Origin: Paracidovorax cattleyae
Lineage (GTDB): Bacteria; Pseudomonadota; Gammaproteobacteria; Burkholderiales; Burkholderiaceae_C
Assembly: GCF_900104515.1 (NCBI RefSeq)
Contig: NZ_FNJL01000004.1
Span: 183,994 to 247,993, forward strand
DNA length: 64,000 nt
Reading direction: 5' to 3'
Shown here: one piece after another, positions 19,537 through 28,608 of the stretch
Numbering within the stretch: the first letter of the stretch is position 1
Layout: the number at the start of each line of letters is the position of its first letter
Position numbers and translations under genes: made by a program
Notes under the pieces: generated by a model
The model's database searches: none
The model's input: the letters and a program-made list of their open reading frames with translations, nothing else
What the model was told of the DNA's origin: nothing

Positions 19537-20538
19537 ATGCGCGCGGATGTGTTTTTGGTGGAGCGCGGCCATGCGGCCACGCGGTCTCAGGCCCAGCGCC
19601 TGATCGCGGCCGGTGTGCAGTGGCGGCTGGCGGCCAGCCTGCCGTGGACGAAGGTGGCGAAGAACGGTGACGACATTCCGGCGATCGCCGAAGTCGAGTT
19701 GCTGGACGCTGCCGAGGCCCGGTACCTGTCGCGTGGCGGCCTGAAGCTGGAGGGCGCGCTGCTCACCACCGGCCTGCGGGTGGCCGGGCTGCGCTGCCTC
19801 GATGTGGGGCAGAGCACGGGCGGTTTCACCGACTGCCTGCTGCAGCACGGTGCGGCGCAGGTGATCGGCGTGGATGTGGGCCATGGTCAGCTGCACGAGC
19901 GGCTGCGCGATGACCCACGCGTGGTGGGCGTGGAGGGGCTGAATGCCCGTTCCGTGACTGCCGAATCGCTGCGGGAGGCGTGCGAGGAAGCCCTGTCCGA
20001 GCGCGTGGAGCGCGATCCGGAAGACAACGAAACCCAGCCCGAGGCGCCTTATGCCTGGATGCGCAATGGCGGCCAGGTGGACGACGAGTACGACGACAGC
20101 GACGATGCCAAGGAGCACGAGGTGGAGGCTTTCAAGGCCGAGCGCGAGGCCAGGGCGCGCGCCCGGGCCGAGGGTGCGCTGCCCACCGAGCTGCGCCGCC
20201 GTGCGGGGCGCGAGGACGTGGACATCACGCCCGAATTCGATTGCGTCACCGGCGATGTGTCCTTCATCTCGCTCACGCTGATCCTGCCGGCGGTGGTGCC
20301 GCTGCTCAAGGCGGACGGCGAGCTGCTGATGCTGGTCAAGCCGCAGTTCGAGCTGCAGCCGGGGCAGGTGGGCAAGGGCGGCATCGTGCGCGATCCGGCC
20401 CTGTATGCCCAGGTCGAGCAGCGCCTGCGCGAGTGCTGCGCCGCGCTGGGCCTGGACGTGGCCGGCTGGCACGACAGCCCGATCGATGGCGGCGACGGCA
20501 ACTGCGAATTCTTCATCCATGCAAGGAGGAGGGCATGA
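19537..20538 (+). CDS. tlyA: TlyA-family rRNA 2'-O-methyltransferase
   Basis: 333 residues. An S4 RNA-binding domain starts the protein (RADVFLVERGHAATRSQAQR), then an FtsJ-like methyltransferase with the SAM motif CLDVGQSTGGFTDCLLQ. TlyA methylates cytidine ribose in rRNA. The family is usually 250-270 residues; the excess is a charged acidic insert at about residues 150-220 (rich in Glu, Asp and Arg, including DDEYDDSDDAKEHE) that splits the methyltransferase fold. The start at 19537 has GGAGAGGAAG upstream. Its stop overlaps the metF start (ATGA). Confidence 0.9.
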   Translation: MRADVFLVERGHAATRSQAQRLIAAGVQWRLAASLPWTKVAKNGDDIPAIAEVELLDAAEARYLSRGGLKLEGALLTTGLRVAGLRCLDVGQSTGGFTDCLLQHGAAQVIGVDVGHGQLHERLRDDPRVVGVEGLNARSVTAESLREACEEALSERVERDPEDNETQPEAPYAWMRNGGQVDDEYDDSDDAKEHEVEAFKAEREARARARAEGALPTELRRRAGREDVDITPEFDCVTGDVSFISLTLILPAVVPLLKADGELLMLVKPQFELQPGQVGKGGIVRDPALYAQVEQRLRECCAALGLDVAGWHDSPIDGGDGNCEFFIHARRRA

Positions 20539-21383
20539 GCCTTTCCACCCACACGGCGGGCCTTCCGGTCAGCTTCGAGTTCTTTCCCCCCAAGACGCCC
20601 GAAGGCGCGGACAAGCTGCGCGCCGTGCGCCAGAAGCTGTACGCCCTCCGTCCCGAGTTCTGCTCCGTCACCTACGGCGCGGGCGGCTCCACCCAGGAAG
20701 GCACCTTCGGCACGGTGCGCGAGATCCTGTCCGAAGGCGTGCAGGCGGCCTCGCATTTCTCGTGCATCGGGGCCACCCGCGAGGGCGTGCGCGGACAGCT
20801 CGCGCAGCTCAAGGCCATGGGCGTGTCCCGGCTGGTGGCGCTGCGCGGCGACCTGCCCAGCGGCTACGGCGCCGGCGGGGAGTTCCATTACGCGAGCGAC
20901 CTCGTGGCCTTCATCCGCGCCGAGGCGGGCGACGATTTCCACATCGAGGTGGCCGCCTATCCGGAAGTCCATCCGCAGGCCCGTTCTCCCGAGGCCGACC
21001 TGCAGGCGTTCGCCACCAAGGTGCGCGCCGGAGCGCATTCGGCCATCACGCAGTACTTCTTCAATGCCGATGCCTACTGGCGCTTCGTGGACGACGTGCG
21101 CGCCCTGGGGCTCGACGTGCCGGTGGTGCCGGGCATCATGCCCATCATGGGATCGACCCAGCTCATGCGCTTTTCCGACGCGTGCGGCGCGGAAATCCCC
21201 CGCTGGATCCGGCTGCGGCTGCAGGGCTTCGGCGACGACGCTGCCAGCATCCGTGCCTTCGGGCTCGACGTGGTGACCGAACTGTGCGAGCGCCTGCGCG
21301 CCGGCGGGGTACCTTCGCTGCACTTCTACACCATGAACCAGAGCGCCGCGACGCTGGAGATCTGCCGGCGCCTGGGCCTTTGA
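20535..21383 (+). CDS. metF: Methylenetetrahydrofolate reductase
   Basis: 282 residues of a TIM-barrel FAD enzyme: SFEFFPPKTPEGADKL at the N-terminus, SVTYGAGGST, RGD in ALRGDLP, and the C-terminal HFYTMNQ. It makes 5-methyl-THF for remethylating homocysteine, the product of ahcY upstream. AAGGAGGAGGG at 20523-20533 precedes the ATG, and the start overlaps the tlyA stop by four bases, so the two genes are coupled. Confidence 0.96.
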   Translation: MSLSTHTAGLPVSFEFFPPKTPEGADKLRAVRQKLYALRPEFCSVTYGAGGSTQEGTFGTVREILSEGVQAASHFSCIGATREGVRGQLAQLKAMGVSRLVALRGDLPSGYGAGGEFHYASDLVAFIRAEAGDDFHIEVAAYPEVHPQARSPEADLQAFATKVRAGAHSAITQYFFNADAYWRFVDDVRALGLDVPVVPGIMPIMGSTQLMRFSDACGAEIPRWIRLRLQGFGDDAASIRAFGLDVVTELCERLRAGGVPSLHFYTMNQSAATLEICRRLGL

Positions 21384-21456
21384 GCCTCCTTCGAAAGGGG
21401 GCGGTCGCGCGCTCGGCCGTGTTGGGTAATATGGCGCCTCCCTGCGCGACCCTGAC

Positions 21457-22086
21457 ATGATTCCCGCTCTCGCTTCTTCCATGACGGCGGCCCTGCTGTG
21501 GGCCCTGCTGCCCCTTTCTGCCGCGGCCCAGTTGCGCTACAGCTGCCGTGACAGCATGGGGAATGTCTTCTCCCTCTCGCGTCCCTGCCCGGCGGGCACG
21601 GTGACCACCGCCGCCGCAGCCGGGCCCCTGGAGCCCGCTGTGGCCCCGGGACCTGCGCGGTACGAGCCGCCGTCCCCGCCGCCGCTGCGCACCTTCCCGG
21701 AGGCGAACGAATACCGGAAGTACATGAGTGCCCAGTGCCGCACGCTCCAGGACGCCGTCCGGTCGGGGCCTGCGCGCGGCCTGCAGTCCGATGTGCTGCA
21801 CGGCCTGCGCCGGGAGTACGAAAGGGACTGCAGGGAAGAGGAGCAGGAAGCGTCCGCGCGGTTCTACCGCGAGCAGCGCGAATCCCGCCAGCAGCGCCGC
21901 GAGGAACTCCGGCAGGCCGAAGCGGCCGAACTGGCGGCCCGCGCGGAAACCACCCGGCGGGCCGAGCAGTGCGCGGAATCGCGCCGCATCCTCGCGGCCA
22001 GGCGGTCACGCACCGATCTCACCGATGGCGAACAGAAGGATTTGAAGCGTTTTGAAGAGGTTTTTGCATCGCGCTGCCAGCGCTGA
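21457..22086 (+). CDS. Secreted protein of unknown function with a coiled-coil C-terminus
   Basis: 209 residues. It begins with a signal peptide (MTAALLWALLPLSAAA) followed by a short DUF4124-like stretch (QLRYSCRDSMGNVFSLSRPC). A Pro-rich linker leads to an Arg/Glu-rich helix (residues ~120-180) with a few Cys. Similar exported proteins are common in Comamonadaceae, but I know no function. The rlpA-like gene starts inside its last 35 bases in another frame. Confidence 0.75.
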   Translation: MIPALASSMTAALLWALLPLSAAAQLRYSCRDSMGNVFSLSRPCPAGTVTTAAAAGPLEPAVAPGPARYEPPSPPPLRTFPEANEYRKYMSAQCRTLQDAVRSGPARGLQSDVLHGLRREYERDCREEEQEASARFYREQRESRQQRREELRQAEAAELAARAETTRRAEQCAESRRILAARRSRTDLTDGEQKDLKRFEEVFASRCQR

Positions 22087-22747
22087 CTGGTGCCGCCCCG
22101 CAGGCCGGCTGGCCATGCTCGGGCTGTGCGCCCTGGCGGCCGCCTGCGCGGTCGCGCCCGCTCCCGGGGATTCCACTGCGCCGGCCGCGCCGGCTCCTGC
22201 CCCTGCCGTGCAGGGCAAGCCCCCGGCAGAGAGGCCTGCCAGACCGGCGGCGCGCCCGTCCCGCAGTCCGGCCCCGGCGCCCGCGCCTGCCCAGGACGCC
22301 GTGGCCCCGGAGCGCGCGCCGGCCGACCGTCCGAAGGAGCCGCGGGTGCCGGAAGACGAGCGTTCCTCGGGGACGGGGTTCGGTCTGGGCGGCGAACTGG
22401 CCGGATTCGGCGAGGAGGGCATGGCTTCGTGGTATGGCGCCCGCTTCCACAGCCGCCGCACCGCCAGCGGCGAGCGGTTCGACATGAACGACTTCACGGC
22501 GGCCCACCGCACGCTGCCCTTCGGCACGCGCGTCTGTGTCCGCAGCCTCGTCACGGGGCGTTCGGTGCAGGTGCGCATCAACGACCGGGGCCCCCATTCG
22601 CCCGGCCGCATCGTGGACCTGAGCCGGGCGGCCGCGCAATCCCTCGGCCTGCTGGGCCTGGGCATCAAGCCGGTGGCGATCAGCCTGGCGCCCGCGGATC
22701 CGGACGTACCGTGTCCCGGCTCCAGCGACGACTCGGTGGCGCCGTGA
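22052..22747 (+). CDS. rlpA: RlpA-like septal lipoprotein (putative lytic transglycosylase)
   Basis: About 231 residues. The N-terminus has a positively charged stretch and a lipobox-like LCALAAAC, then ~90 residues of Pro/Ala-rich linker, then a double-psi beta-barrel: GMASWYGARFHSRRTASGER and the catalytic-type VRINDRGPHSPGRIVDLS. RlpA proteins bind denuded peptidoglycan at the septum. The SPOR domain found in longer homologues is absent. The TTG start at 22052 gives a proper signal peptide; ATG at 22115 would leave it without basic residues. It converges with rlmJ. Confidence 0.83.
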   Translation: MKRFLHRAASADWCRPAGRLAMLGLCALAAACAVAPAPGDSTAPAAPAPAPAVQGKPPAERPARPAARPSRSPAPAPAPAQDAVAPERAPADRPKEPRVPEDERSSGTGFGLGGELAGFGEEGMASWYGARFHSRRTASGERFDMNDFTAAHRTLPFGTRVCVRSLVTGRSVQVRINDRGPHSPGRIVDLSRAAAQSLGLLGLGIKPVAISLAPADPDVPCPGSSDDSVAP

Positions 22748-22753
22748 GCGGCC

Positions 22754-23653
22754 TCAGCCGCCCGATTCGAGGCTATGGGCGGCGTGCTGCGCGTCCTGTG
22801 CCAGCAACTGTGCCATCTGGGGCAGGGCGGGCTGCAGCGCTGCCTTGAGCGTGTAGGGCGGGTTCACGACGAACATGCCGCTCGCGGGCAGGCCGGGTCG
22901 CCGCTGCGTTCCGTCCGCGTCCGAGGTCATTTTGCTGGATTTCACCGTCAGGGTGGCATGCAGCCAGGGCTTGCCGGCGCGGGTGGCGAGCGTTTTCATC
23001 CGCCGCGGCAGGTCGTGGGCCTCGGGCCGCGGAATGATGGGGTACCAGATGGCATAGGTGCCCGTGGCGAAGCGCTTGAGCGCTTCGGCCACCATGTCCA
23101 GCACCTTGCCATAGTCGCTCTTGATTTCATAGCTGGGATCGCAGAGCACGAAACCCCGCCGGGAAGGCGGGGGCAGGAACTTGCGGATGCCCTCGAAGCC
23201 GTCTTCGTGCAGCACCGCCACCTGCCGCCCGGCGTCGAGCTGCGCGACGTTGCCCGCGAGGGAGCGCATGTCCGTGGGATGCAGTTCGAACAGCTTCAGC
23301 CGGTCCTGCGGGCGCAGCAGCCGGTGGGCGATGAAGGGCGAGCCCGGATAGACTTTCGCCGCCGGGCCGGTATTGAACTCCTGCACCATGTCCACGTAAG
23401 CCTGCAGCGCCGGGGCGAGCTCGGTGCCCTGGGGCAGCGCCGCGGGCAGCAGGCGGAGAATGCCGTCGGCCGCCTCGCCGCTCGTGGCCGCGTAGTCGCC
23501 GTCCAGCCGGAAGAGGCCCGCGCCGGCATGGGTATCCAGCACGGCGAGCGCGGCGTCCTTCCGGGTGAGGTGTTGCAGGGTGGCGATCAATACCGTGTGC
23601 TTGAGCACGTCGGCATGGTTGCCCGCATGGAAGGCGTGGCGGTAGCTGAACAT
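22754..23653 (-). CDS. rlmJ: 23S rRNA (adenine2030-N6)-methyltransferase
   Basis: 299 residues of RlmJ: it starts with the conserved MFSYRHAFHAGNHADVLKH, has LDTHAGAGLFRLDG for SAM binding, and the N6-adenine catalytic motif as DPSYEIK, where many homologues have DPPY. The Ser replacement may be normal in this lineage. It modifies 23S rRNA before ribosome assembly. It is divergent from the kinase gene. Confidence 0.92.
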   Translation of the reverse strand: MFSYRHAFHAGNHADVLKHTVLIATLQHLTRKDAALAVLDTHAGAGLFRLDGDYAATSGEAADGILRLLPAALPQGTELAPALQAYVDMVQEFNTGPAAKVYPGSPFIAHRLLRPQDRLKLFELHPTDMRSLAGNVAQLDAGRQVAVLHEDGFEGIRKFLPPPSRRGFVLCDPSYEIKSDYGKVLDMVAEALKRFATGTYAIWYPIIPRPEAHDLPRRMKTLATRAGKPWLHATLTVKSSKMTSDADGTQRRPGLPASGMFVVNPPYTLKAALQPALPQMAQLLAQDAQHAAHSLESGG

Positions 23654-23844
23654 AGGCCCCGATGGTAACCAGCCCCGCCCGCGTCCGCCCGGAACGACCG
23701 GTGCCTGGCGTCGCGGCGGTTTCCGGGCCCGGGACGCGCTTTGTTGCCCGTCCGCGGCCCGGTTGCTGCATGATGGCGGCCATCGGCCGCTGCAGCATCC
23801 GCCGCACGTGCGTGCCGGCCCCCCTGGATTTTTGCTTTTTCCCT

Positions 23845-25763
23845 ATGTCCGTTCCCACCCTCGTCACCGAACCCCAGAGCGAAGCGCACCACGTGGATGC
23901 CTTGCCCGCGGGATCCCGCCTCGGAGAATTCGAGGTGGTCTCGCTGCTCGGCGTCGGGGGCTTCGGCATGGTCTACAAGGCGTTCGACCATTCGCTGCTG
24001 CGGTTCGTGGCCATCAAGGAATACATGCCGACAGCGCTGGCCGCGCGTGCGCAGGGGCAGTCGCTCTGGGTCCGCTCCTCCTCGCACGAGCAGTCGTTCC
24101 AGGCGGGGCTGGCGTCCTTCGTGGCCGAGGCCCGGCTGCTGGCGCAGTTCGACCATCCCTCGCTGGTGAAGGTTTTCCGTTTCTGGGAGGCCAACCAGAC
24201 CGCCTACATGGTGATGCCGCTGTACGCGGGCATGACGCTCAAGCAGGCGCGCGCCCACATGCGCACCCCGCCGCCCGAGGCCTGGCTGCGCAAGGTGCTC
24301 TGGTCCGTGCTGGGCGCGCTGCGGGTACTGCACGAGGGCCAGACCCTGCACCGCGCATTTCACCCGACAACATCTTCCTGCAGGACTCGGGGCTGCCGGT
24401 GCTGCTCGACCTCGGCGCCGCCCGGCATGCCATCACCGACCATTCCCACCGGCTCACGGCGGTGCTGAAGGTCAACTACGCACCGATCGAGCAGTACAAC
24501 GACGAAGGCAACGACCTGCGCCAGGGGCCCTGGAGCGACCTGTATTCCGTGGGGGCCGTCGTGCACGGCTGCCTGTGCAACGACACGCCGCTGCCTGCGA
24601 CGCTGCGCGCGATCCGCGACCGGATGGTGCCGTTCTCCCGTGTCGCGAAGACCGTGAAGCGCCAGTTCGGCGTCGAGTACTCGCCGCCCTTCGTCGCCGC
24701 GATCTCGCAGACGCTCGCGCTGCAGCCGCAGGACCGGCCGCAGAGCATCGACGACTTCCTGCGCACCCTGGAGATGGCGGCCCCGCCGGAAGGCATGGAG
24801 CAATTCGACTTCCGTGCCGAACTGGGCGACATCTGGGTCGAGCCGGCCGACCGCCGCGCCGCGGGCGTCGCCGTGCCGATGATCGACATCACCTCCGTGC
24901 CGGCGCCGACGTCGGGTCTGCCGGTGCCCGAGCCCATGGCCGCAGCCGTGCACGTCCCCGAGCCCGCCGCGGTCACCACGGTGCTGCGCCGCAGCCCCGT
25001 GCCTGCTGCCGAGCCGGGGCGCTCCTCCCGCGCCGCAGCGGTGGGGGACGATACGGTCTTCCTCGACAGTGCCACCGATGCCGGAGACTCCTGGTTCGGG
25101 GCCGCGGGCGCGCACGGATCGGGTGGCGTTGCCATGCCCGCCGGGGCCGTTGCGGGCCGCAGGCCGCGCATGTGGGCCGTGGCGGCACTCGCCGTGGTGG
25201 CGCTGGCGGCGGCGGCCGCCGGCGGCGCGTGGTGGGCAGCGCGTTCTGCCGACGGCAAGCCGGCCGTGGCGGCGGCCATGGCTGCAGCGGCTGTGCCGAG
25301 GACACCGGAAGAGGAGATCATCACGGAAAAGGAGGAGCCTGCACCCGCGGCCGCAGCGGCTCCGGCGGCGTCCTCCGCCGCGGCCGTGCCGGACCCCATG
25401 CCGCCGCCGGGCGCAGCCCAGGCCGCTACCCGGTCTGCTGCGGTCTCGGTGCCGGCCGTGGCCGCCGCGGCGGCGTCTTCCCCGCGGTCACGGCCGCCGG
25501 TCCGCAAGGCGGAAGCCGCCGTGGCGGCGGCCCCCGCCACGCCCGCGGCGTCACTGGCTTCGGCGGTGCCCGCGCCGCCGCCGAAGCCCGCGCCGCGCGT
25601 GATCGGCCCGGACGAGGCATGTGCGGACGCCGGCTTCCTGGCGCGGCCGATGTGCATCCACCAGGAATGCCAACGCCCCGCGGTGGCGAACCATCCGCTG
25701 TGCGTGGAGAACCGGCGCCGTCTGGAGGCCGAGGAGCGCCGCCGGCTGATGCAGCCCCAATGA
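23845..25763 (+). pseudogene. Serine/threonine protein kinase, interrupted by a one-base deletion
   Basis: Two overlapping frames together encode one ~639-residue kinase. The first carries the G-loop LLGVGGFGMVYKAFD and VAIKEYMP; the second carries SPDNIFLQ, DLGAAR and APIEQYN. The switch falls between 24355 and 24356: adding one A there restores HRDISPDNI, that is, the catalytic Asp codon itself is hit. After the kinase come a linker, one membrane helix (about 25,170-25,250), a Pro/Ala-rich stretch and a Cys-containing tail. As read, the gene is dead. A sequencing error is possible, since both halves look well conserved. Confidence 0.85.
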
Positions 25764-25807
25764 GCCTGGCCGCATCGTGCGGCCACGGCCGGCTCCTGGC
25801 AGGGGCA

Positions 25808-25837
25808 TTGCAGTGGCCTTGAGGGTTTTCGTATAAT
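25808..25837 (+). promoter_or_regulatory. Promoter of rplM-rpsI
   Basis: TTGCAG at 25808-25813 and a perfect TATAAT at 25832-25837 with an 18-base spacer. The ~125-base leader that follows contains a small hairpin (GCTTC 25897-25901 with GAAGC 25910-25914); in other bacteria L13 leaders bind the protein as feedback control, which is only a possibility here. Confidence 0.7.
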
Positions 25838-25964
25838 GGTGGGCTTCGCAGCGAATTCCCAGGTCCCGCGGCGAGGCGCAAGACACCACCTAAGAGGCTT
25901 CCGTACAGAGAAGCACCGACCGTGGAAAAGGACCGCCAAACCCTCTTACATGCAAGAGAAACTC

Positions 25965-26393
25965 ATGTCCACTTTCAGCGCAAAGCCCGCTGAGGTCGTG
26001 CACGAGTGGTTTGTGATTGACGCGACCGACAAGGTCCTCGGACGAGTAGCCAGCGAAGTTGCTCTCCGTCTGCGCGGCAAACACAAGGCCATTTACACGC
26101 CTCACGTCGATACCGGCGATTTCATCGTCATCATCAACGCCTCGAAGCTCAAGGTCACCGGCACCAAGTCCCTGGACAAGGTGTACTACCGCCACTCCGG
26201 CTATCCCGGTGGCATCACGGCGACGAACTTCCGCGACCTGCAGGCCAAGCACCCCGGCCGCGCACTCGAGAAGGCCGTCAAGGGCATGCTGCCCAAGGGC
26301 CCCCTGGGCTACGCCATGATCAAGAAGCTCAAGGTCTACGGCGGCGCGGAGCATCCGCACACCGCTCAGCAGCCCAAGGCGCTGGAAATCTAA
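25965..26393 (+). CDS. rplM: 50S ribosomal protein L13
   Basis: 142 residues, the standard L13 length, from [10 protein letters not shown] to KALEI, with the L13 core ([39 protein letters not shown]). It is an early assembly protein of the large subunit. An in-frame ATG 15 bases upstream exists, but alignment with L13 proteins favours 25965. It is followed by rpsI after nine bases, the universal order. Confidence 0.97.
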
Positions 26394-26402
26394 GGAGCCG
26401 AC

Positions 26403-26795
26403 ATGATTGGTGAATGGAACAATGGCACCGGCCGTCGCAAGTCCAGCGTCGCCCGCGTGTTTCTGAAGAAGGGTTCCGGCAAGATCACTGTGAATGGCAA
26501 GGACATTCAGCAGTATTTCGGCCGCGAAACCTCCATCATGATCGCCAAGCAGCCGCTCGTGCTGACCAACCATGTCGAGACCTTCGACATCCAGGTCAAC
26601 GTGCACGGCGGCGGTGAGTCCGGCCAGGCCGGCGCCACCCGCCACGGCATCACCCGTGCCCTGATCGACTACGACGCAACGCTGAAGCCTGCACTGAGCC
26701 AGGCCGGCTTCGTGACCCGCGATGCCCGTGAAGTCGAGCGCAAGAAGGTCGGTCTGCACTCCGCACGCCGCGCCAAGCAGTTCTCGAAGCGCTGA
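26403..26795 (+). CDS. rpsI: 30S ribosomal protein S9
   Basis: 130 residues with the S9 blocks [26 protein letters not shown] and the basic C-terminus ending FSKR, whose last Arg reaches the tRNA in the P site. TAAGGAG straddles the rplM stop and serves as its ribosome site. A terminator follows. Confidence 0.97.
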   Translation: MIGEWNNGTGRRKSSVARVFLKKGSGKITVNGKDIQQYFGRETSIMIAKQPLVLTNHVETFDIQVNVHGGGESGQAGATRHGITRALIDYDATLKPALSQAGFVTRDAREVERKKVGLHSARRAKQFSKR

Positions 26796-26851
26796 TCTTC
26801 GGTGCGCTGCACCCGGCCGCGAGGTTCTCCTGTGGAGTGCTTCCGGCCACG

Positions 26852-26878
26852 AAAAACCGCCATCATTGGCGGTTTTTT
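26852..26878 (+). terminator. Rho-independent terminator after rpsI
   Basis: AAAAACCGCCA (26852-26862) pairs with TGGCGGTTTTT (26867-26877) around a TCAT loop, ending in a T-run. Confidence 0.92.
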
Positions 26879-26914
26879 GCATTGGGCGAACGCTTTTTGG
26901 AGGAGGGTTGACGC

Positions 26915-27625
26915 ATGCGACTCAAGCTGCTGCGCCGCAGGCTGACCGTGAGCGCCCCGCGGGTGGCGATCCGCAACGCCATGCCCTGGCCCCTGCGCTG
27001 GATGGTGCTGGCCGTGTTCTTCGGCCTGTGCGCGGCCATCGCCCTGTGGGCCTTCGAGTTCGGCAAGAGCATCGCCGGACTGGATTCGCGCTCGCGGGAC
27101 GAGCTGGTGCGGCTGCGCGAGGAGGTGTCGCGGCTGCGCGAGGAGACCCGTGCGCACGACGAGGCCACCAGCGCCGAGGGTTCCCTGCTCACTGCCGAGC
27201 GCGCGGCGCTGGAGCGCGTGATGGCGCGGATGCGGCAACTGGAAGCCGACAACCGCACGCTGCGCGACGACCTGGGTTTCTTCGAGAAGCTCATTCCCGC
27301 CGGCAGGGCCGATGGCGTGAGCATCCGCGGCCTGCAGGCCGAGGCCATGGGTGCGGGCCAGTTGCGCTGGCAGGTGCTGGTGATCCAGCCGGTGCGCAAT
27401 GCGCCCGCCTTCAGGGGGCGCCTGGAACTGCTGGTGGAAGGGGTGCGGGACGGCAAGCCCTGGGCGCAGTCGCTGCCCGGTGGCGCCCAGGCACTGGAGT
27501 TCGAGCATTACCGCCGCGTGGAGGGGGTGTCGGACATTCCGTCCGGCGCCGTGGTAAAAACCGTGACCGCGCGGGTCCTGGAGGGCAGTGCGGTCCGTGC
27601 CGCCCACCAGTTCTCGATGCAGTGA
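26915..27625 (+). CDS. Membrane-anchored coiled-coil protein (DUF6776-like)
   Basis: 236 residues. One transmembrane helix (WMVLAVFFGLCAAIALWAF, residues ~29-47) is followed by a coiled coil (about 60-125, heptads of Leu with Arg/Glu) and a small beta-rich domain. Homologues stand beside bactofilin in many betaproteobacteria, which suggests a cell-envelope or cytoskeletal role. GGAGG at 26900-26904 precedes the ATG. Function unknown. Confidence 0.8.
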   Translation: MRLKLLRRRLTVSAPRVAIRNAMPWPLRWMVLAVFFGLCAAIALWAFEFGKSIAGLDSRSRDELVRLREEVSRLREETRAHDEATSAEGSLLTAERAALERVMARMRQLEADNRTLRDDLGFFEKLIPAGRADGVSIRGLQAEAMGAGQLRWQVLVIQPVRNAPAFRGRLELLVEGVRDGKPWAQSLPGGAQALEFEHYRRVEGVSDIPSGAVVKTVTARVLEGSAVRAAHQFSMQ

Positions 27626-27696
27626 CCGCCGGCGCGCCTGCGGAAACGAAGAGAAGAGGGACCGGGGCGTGGCTGTCCCGCCAAGGAGGTTTCACC

Positions 27697-28098
<402 letters not shown>

Positions 28099-28164
28099 GC
28101 GGCGCGAAAACGCCATTGCAGTACCATCGGAAGCCAATTCCTCCCCTCAGCCGGAGACACCCCC

Positions 28165-28530
28165 ATGAGCGCAGTAGCCGAGAACATCCAGACCGAAATG
28201 CCCGCCCCCATCGTCTTCACCGACAGCGCAGCCGCCAAGGTGGCCGACCTGATCGCCGAAGAGGGCAATCCCGACCTGAAGCTGCGCGTGTTCGTGCAGG
28301 GTGGTGGCTGCTCGGGCTTCCAGTACGGCTTCACGTTCGACGAGATCACGAACGAGGACGACACCACCATGACGAAGAACGGCGTCTCGCTGCTGATCGA
28401 TGCCATGAGCTACCAGTACCTGGTGGGTGCCGAGATCGACTACAAGGAAGACCTGCAGGGCGCCCAGTTCGTCATCAAGAACCCGAACGCCACGACCACC
28501 TGCGGTTGCGGATCGAGCTTCTCGGTCTGA
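28165..28530 (+). CDS. erpA: Iron-sulfur cluster insertion protein ErpA
   Basis: 121 residues of an A-type Fe-S carrier with the three conserved Cys: one in [12 protein letters not shown] and two in [10 protein letters not shown] at the C-terminus. It hands 4Fe-4S clusters to apo-enzymes such as those of isoprenoid synthesis. It follows bactofilin by 66 bases and is closed by a terminator. Confidence 0.95.
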   Translation: MSAVAENIQTEMPAPIVFTDSAAAKVADLIAEEGNPDLKLRVFVQGGGCSGFQYGFTFDEITNEDDTTMTKNGVSLLIDAMSYQYLVGAEIDYKEDLQGAQFVIKNPNATTTCGCGSSFSV

Positions 28531-28548
28531 CCCCGTCCCGATGACAGC

Positions 28549-28572
28549 AAGCCGCCCCAGGGCGGCTTTTTT
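28549..28572 (+). terminator. Rho-independent terminator after erpA
   Basis: AAGCCGCC (28549-28556) pairs with GGCGGCTT (28561-28568), followed by TTTT. Confidence 0.92.
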
Positions 28573-28608
28573 GTTCCTGCCTGTTCCTGTCAGACATCTG
28601 CCTGCCCC

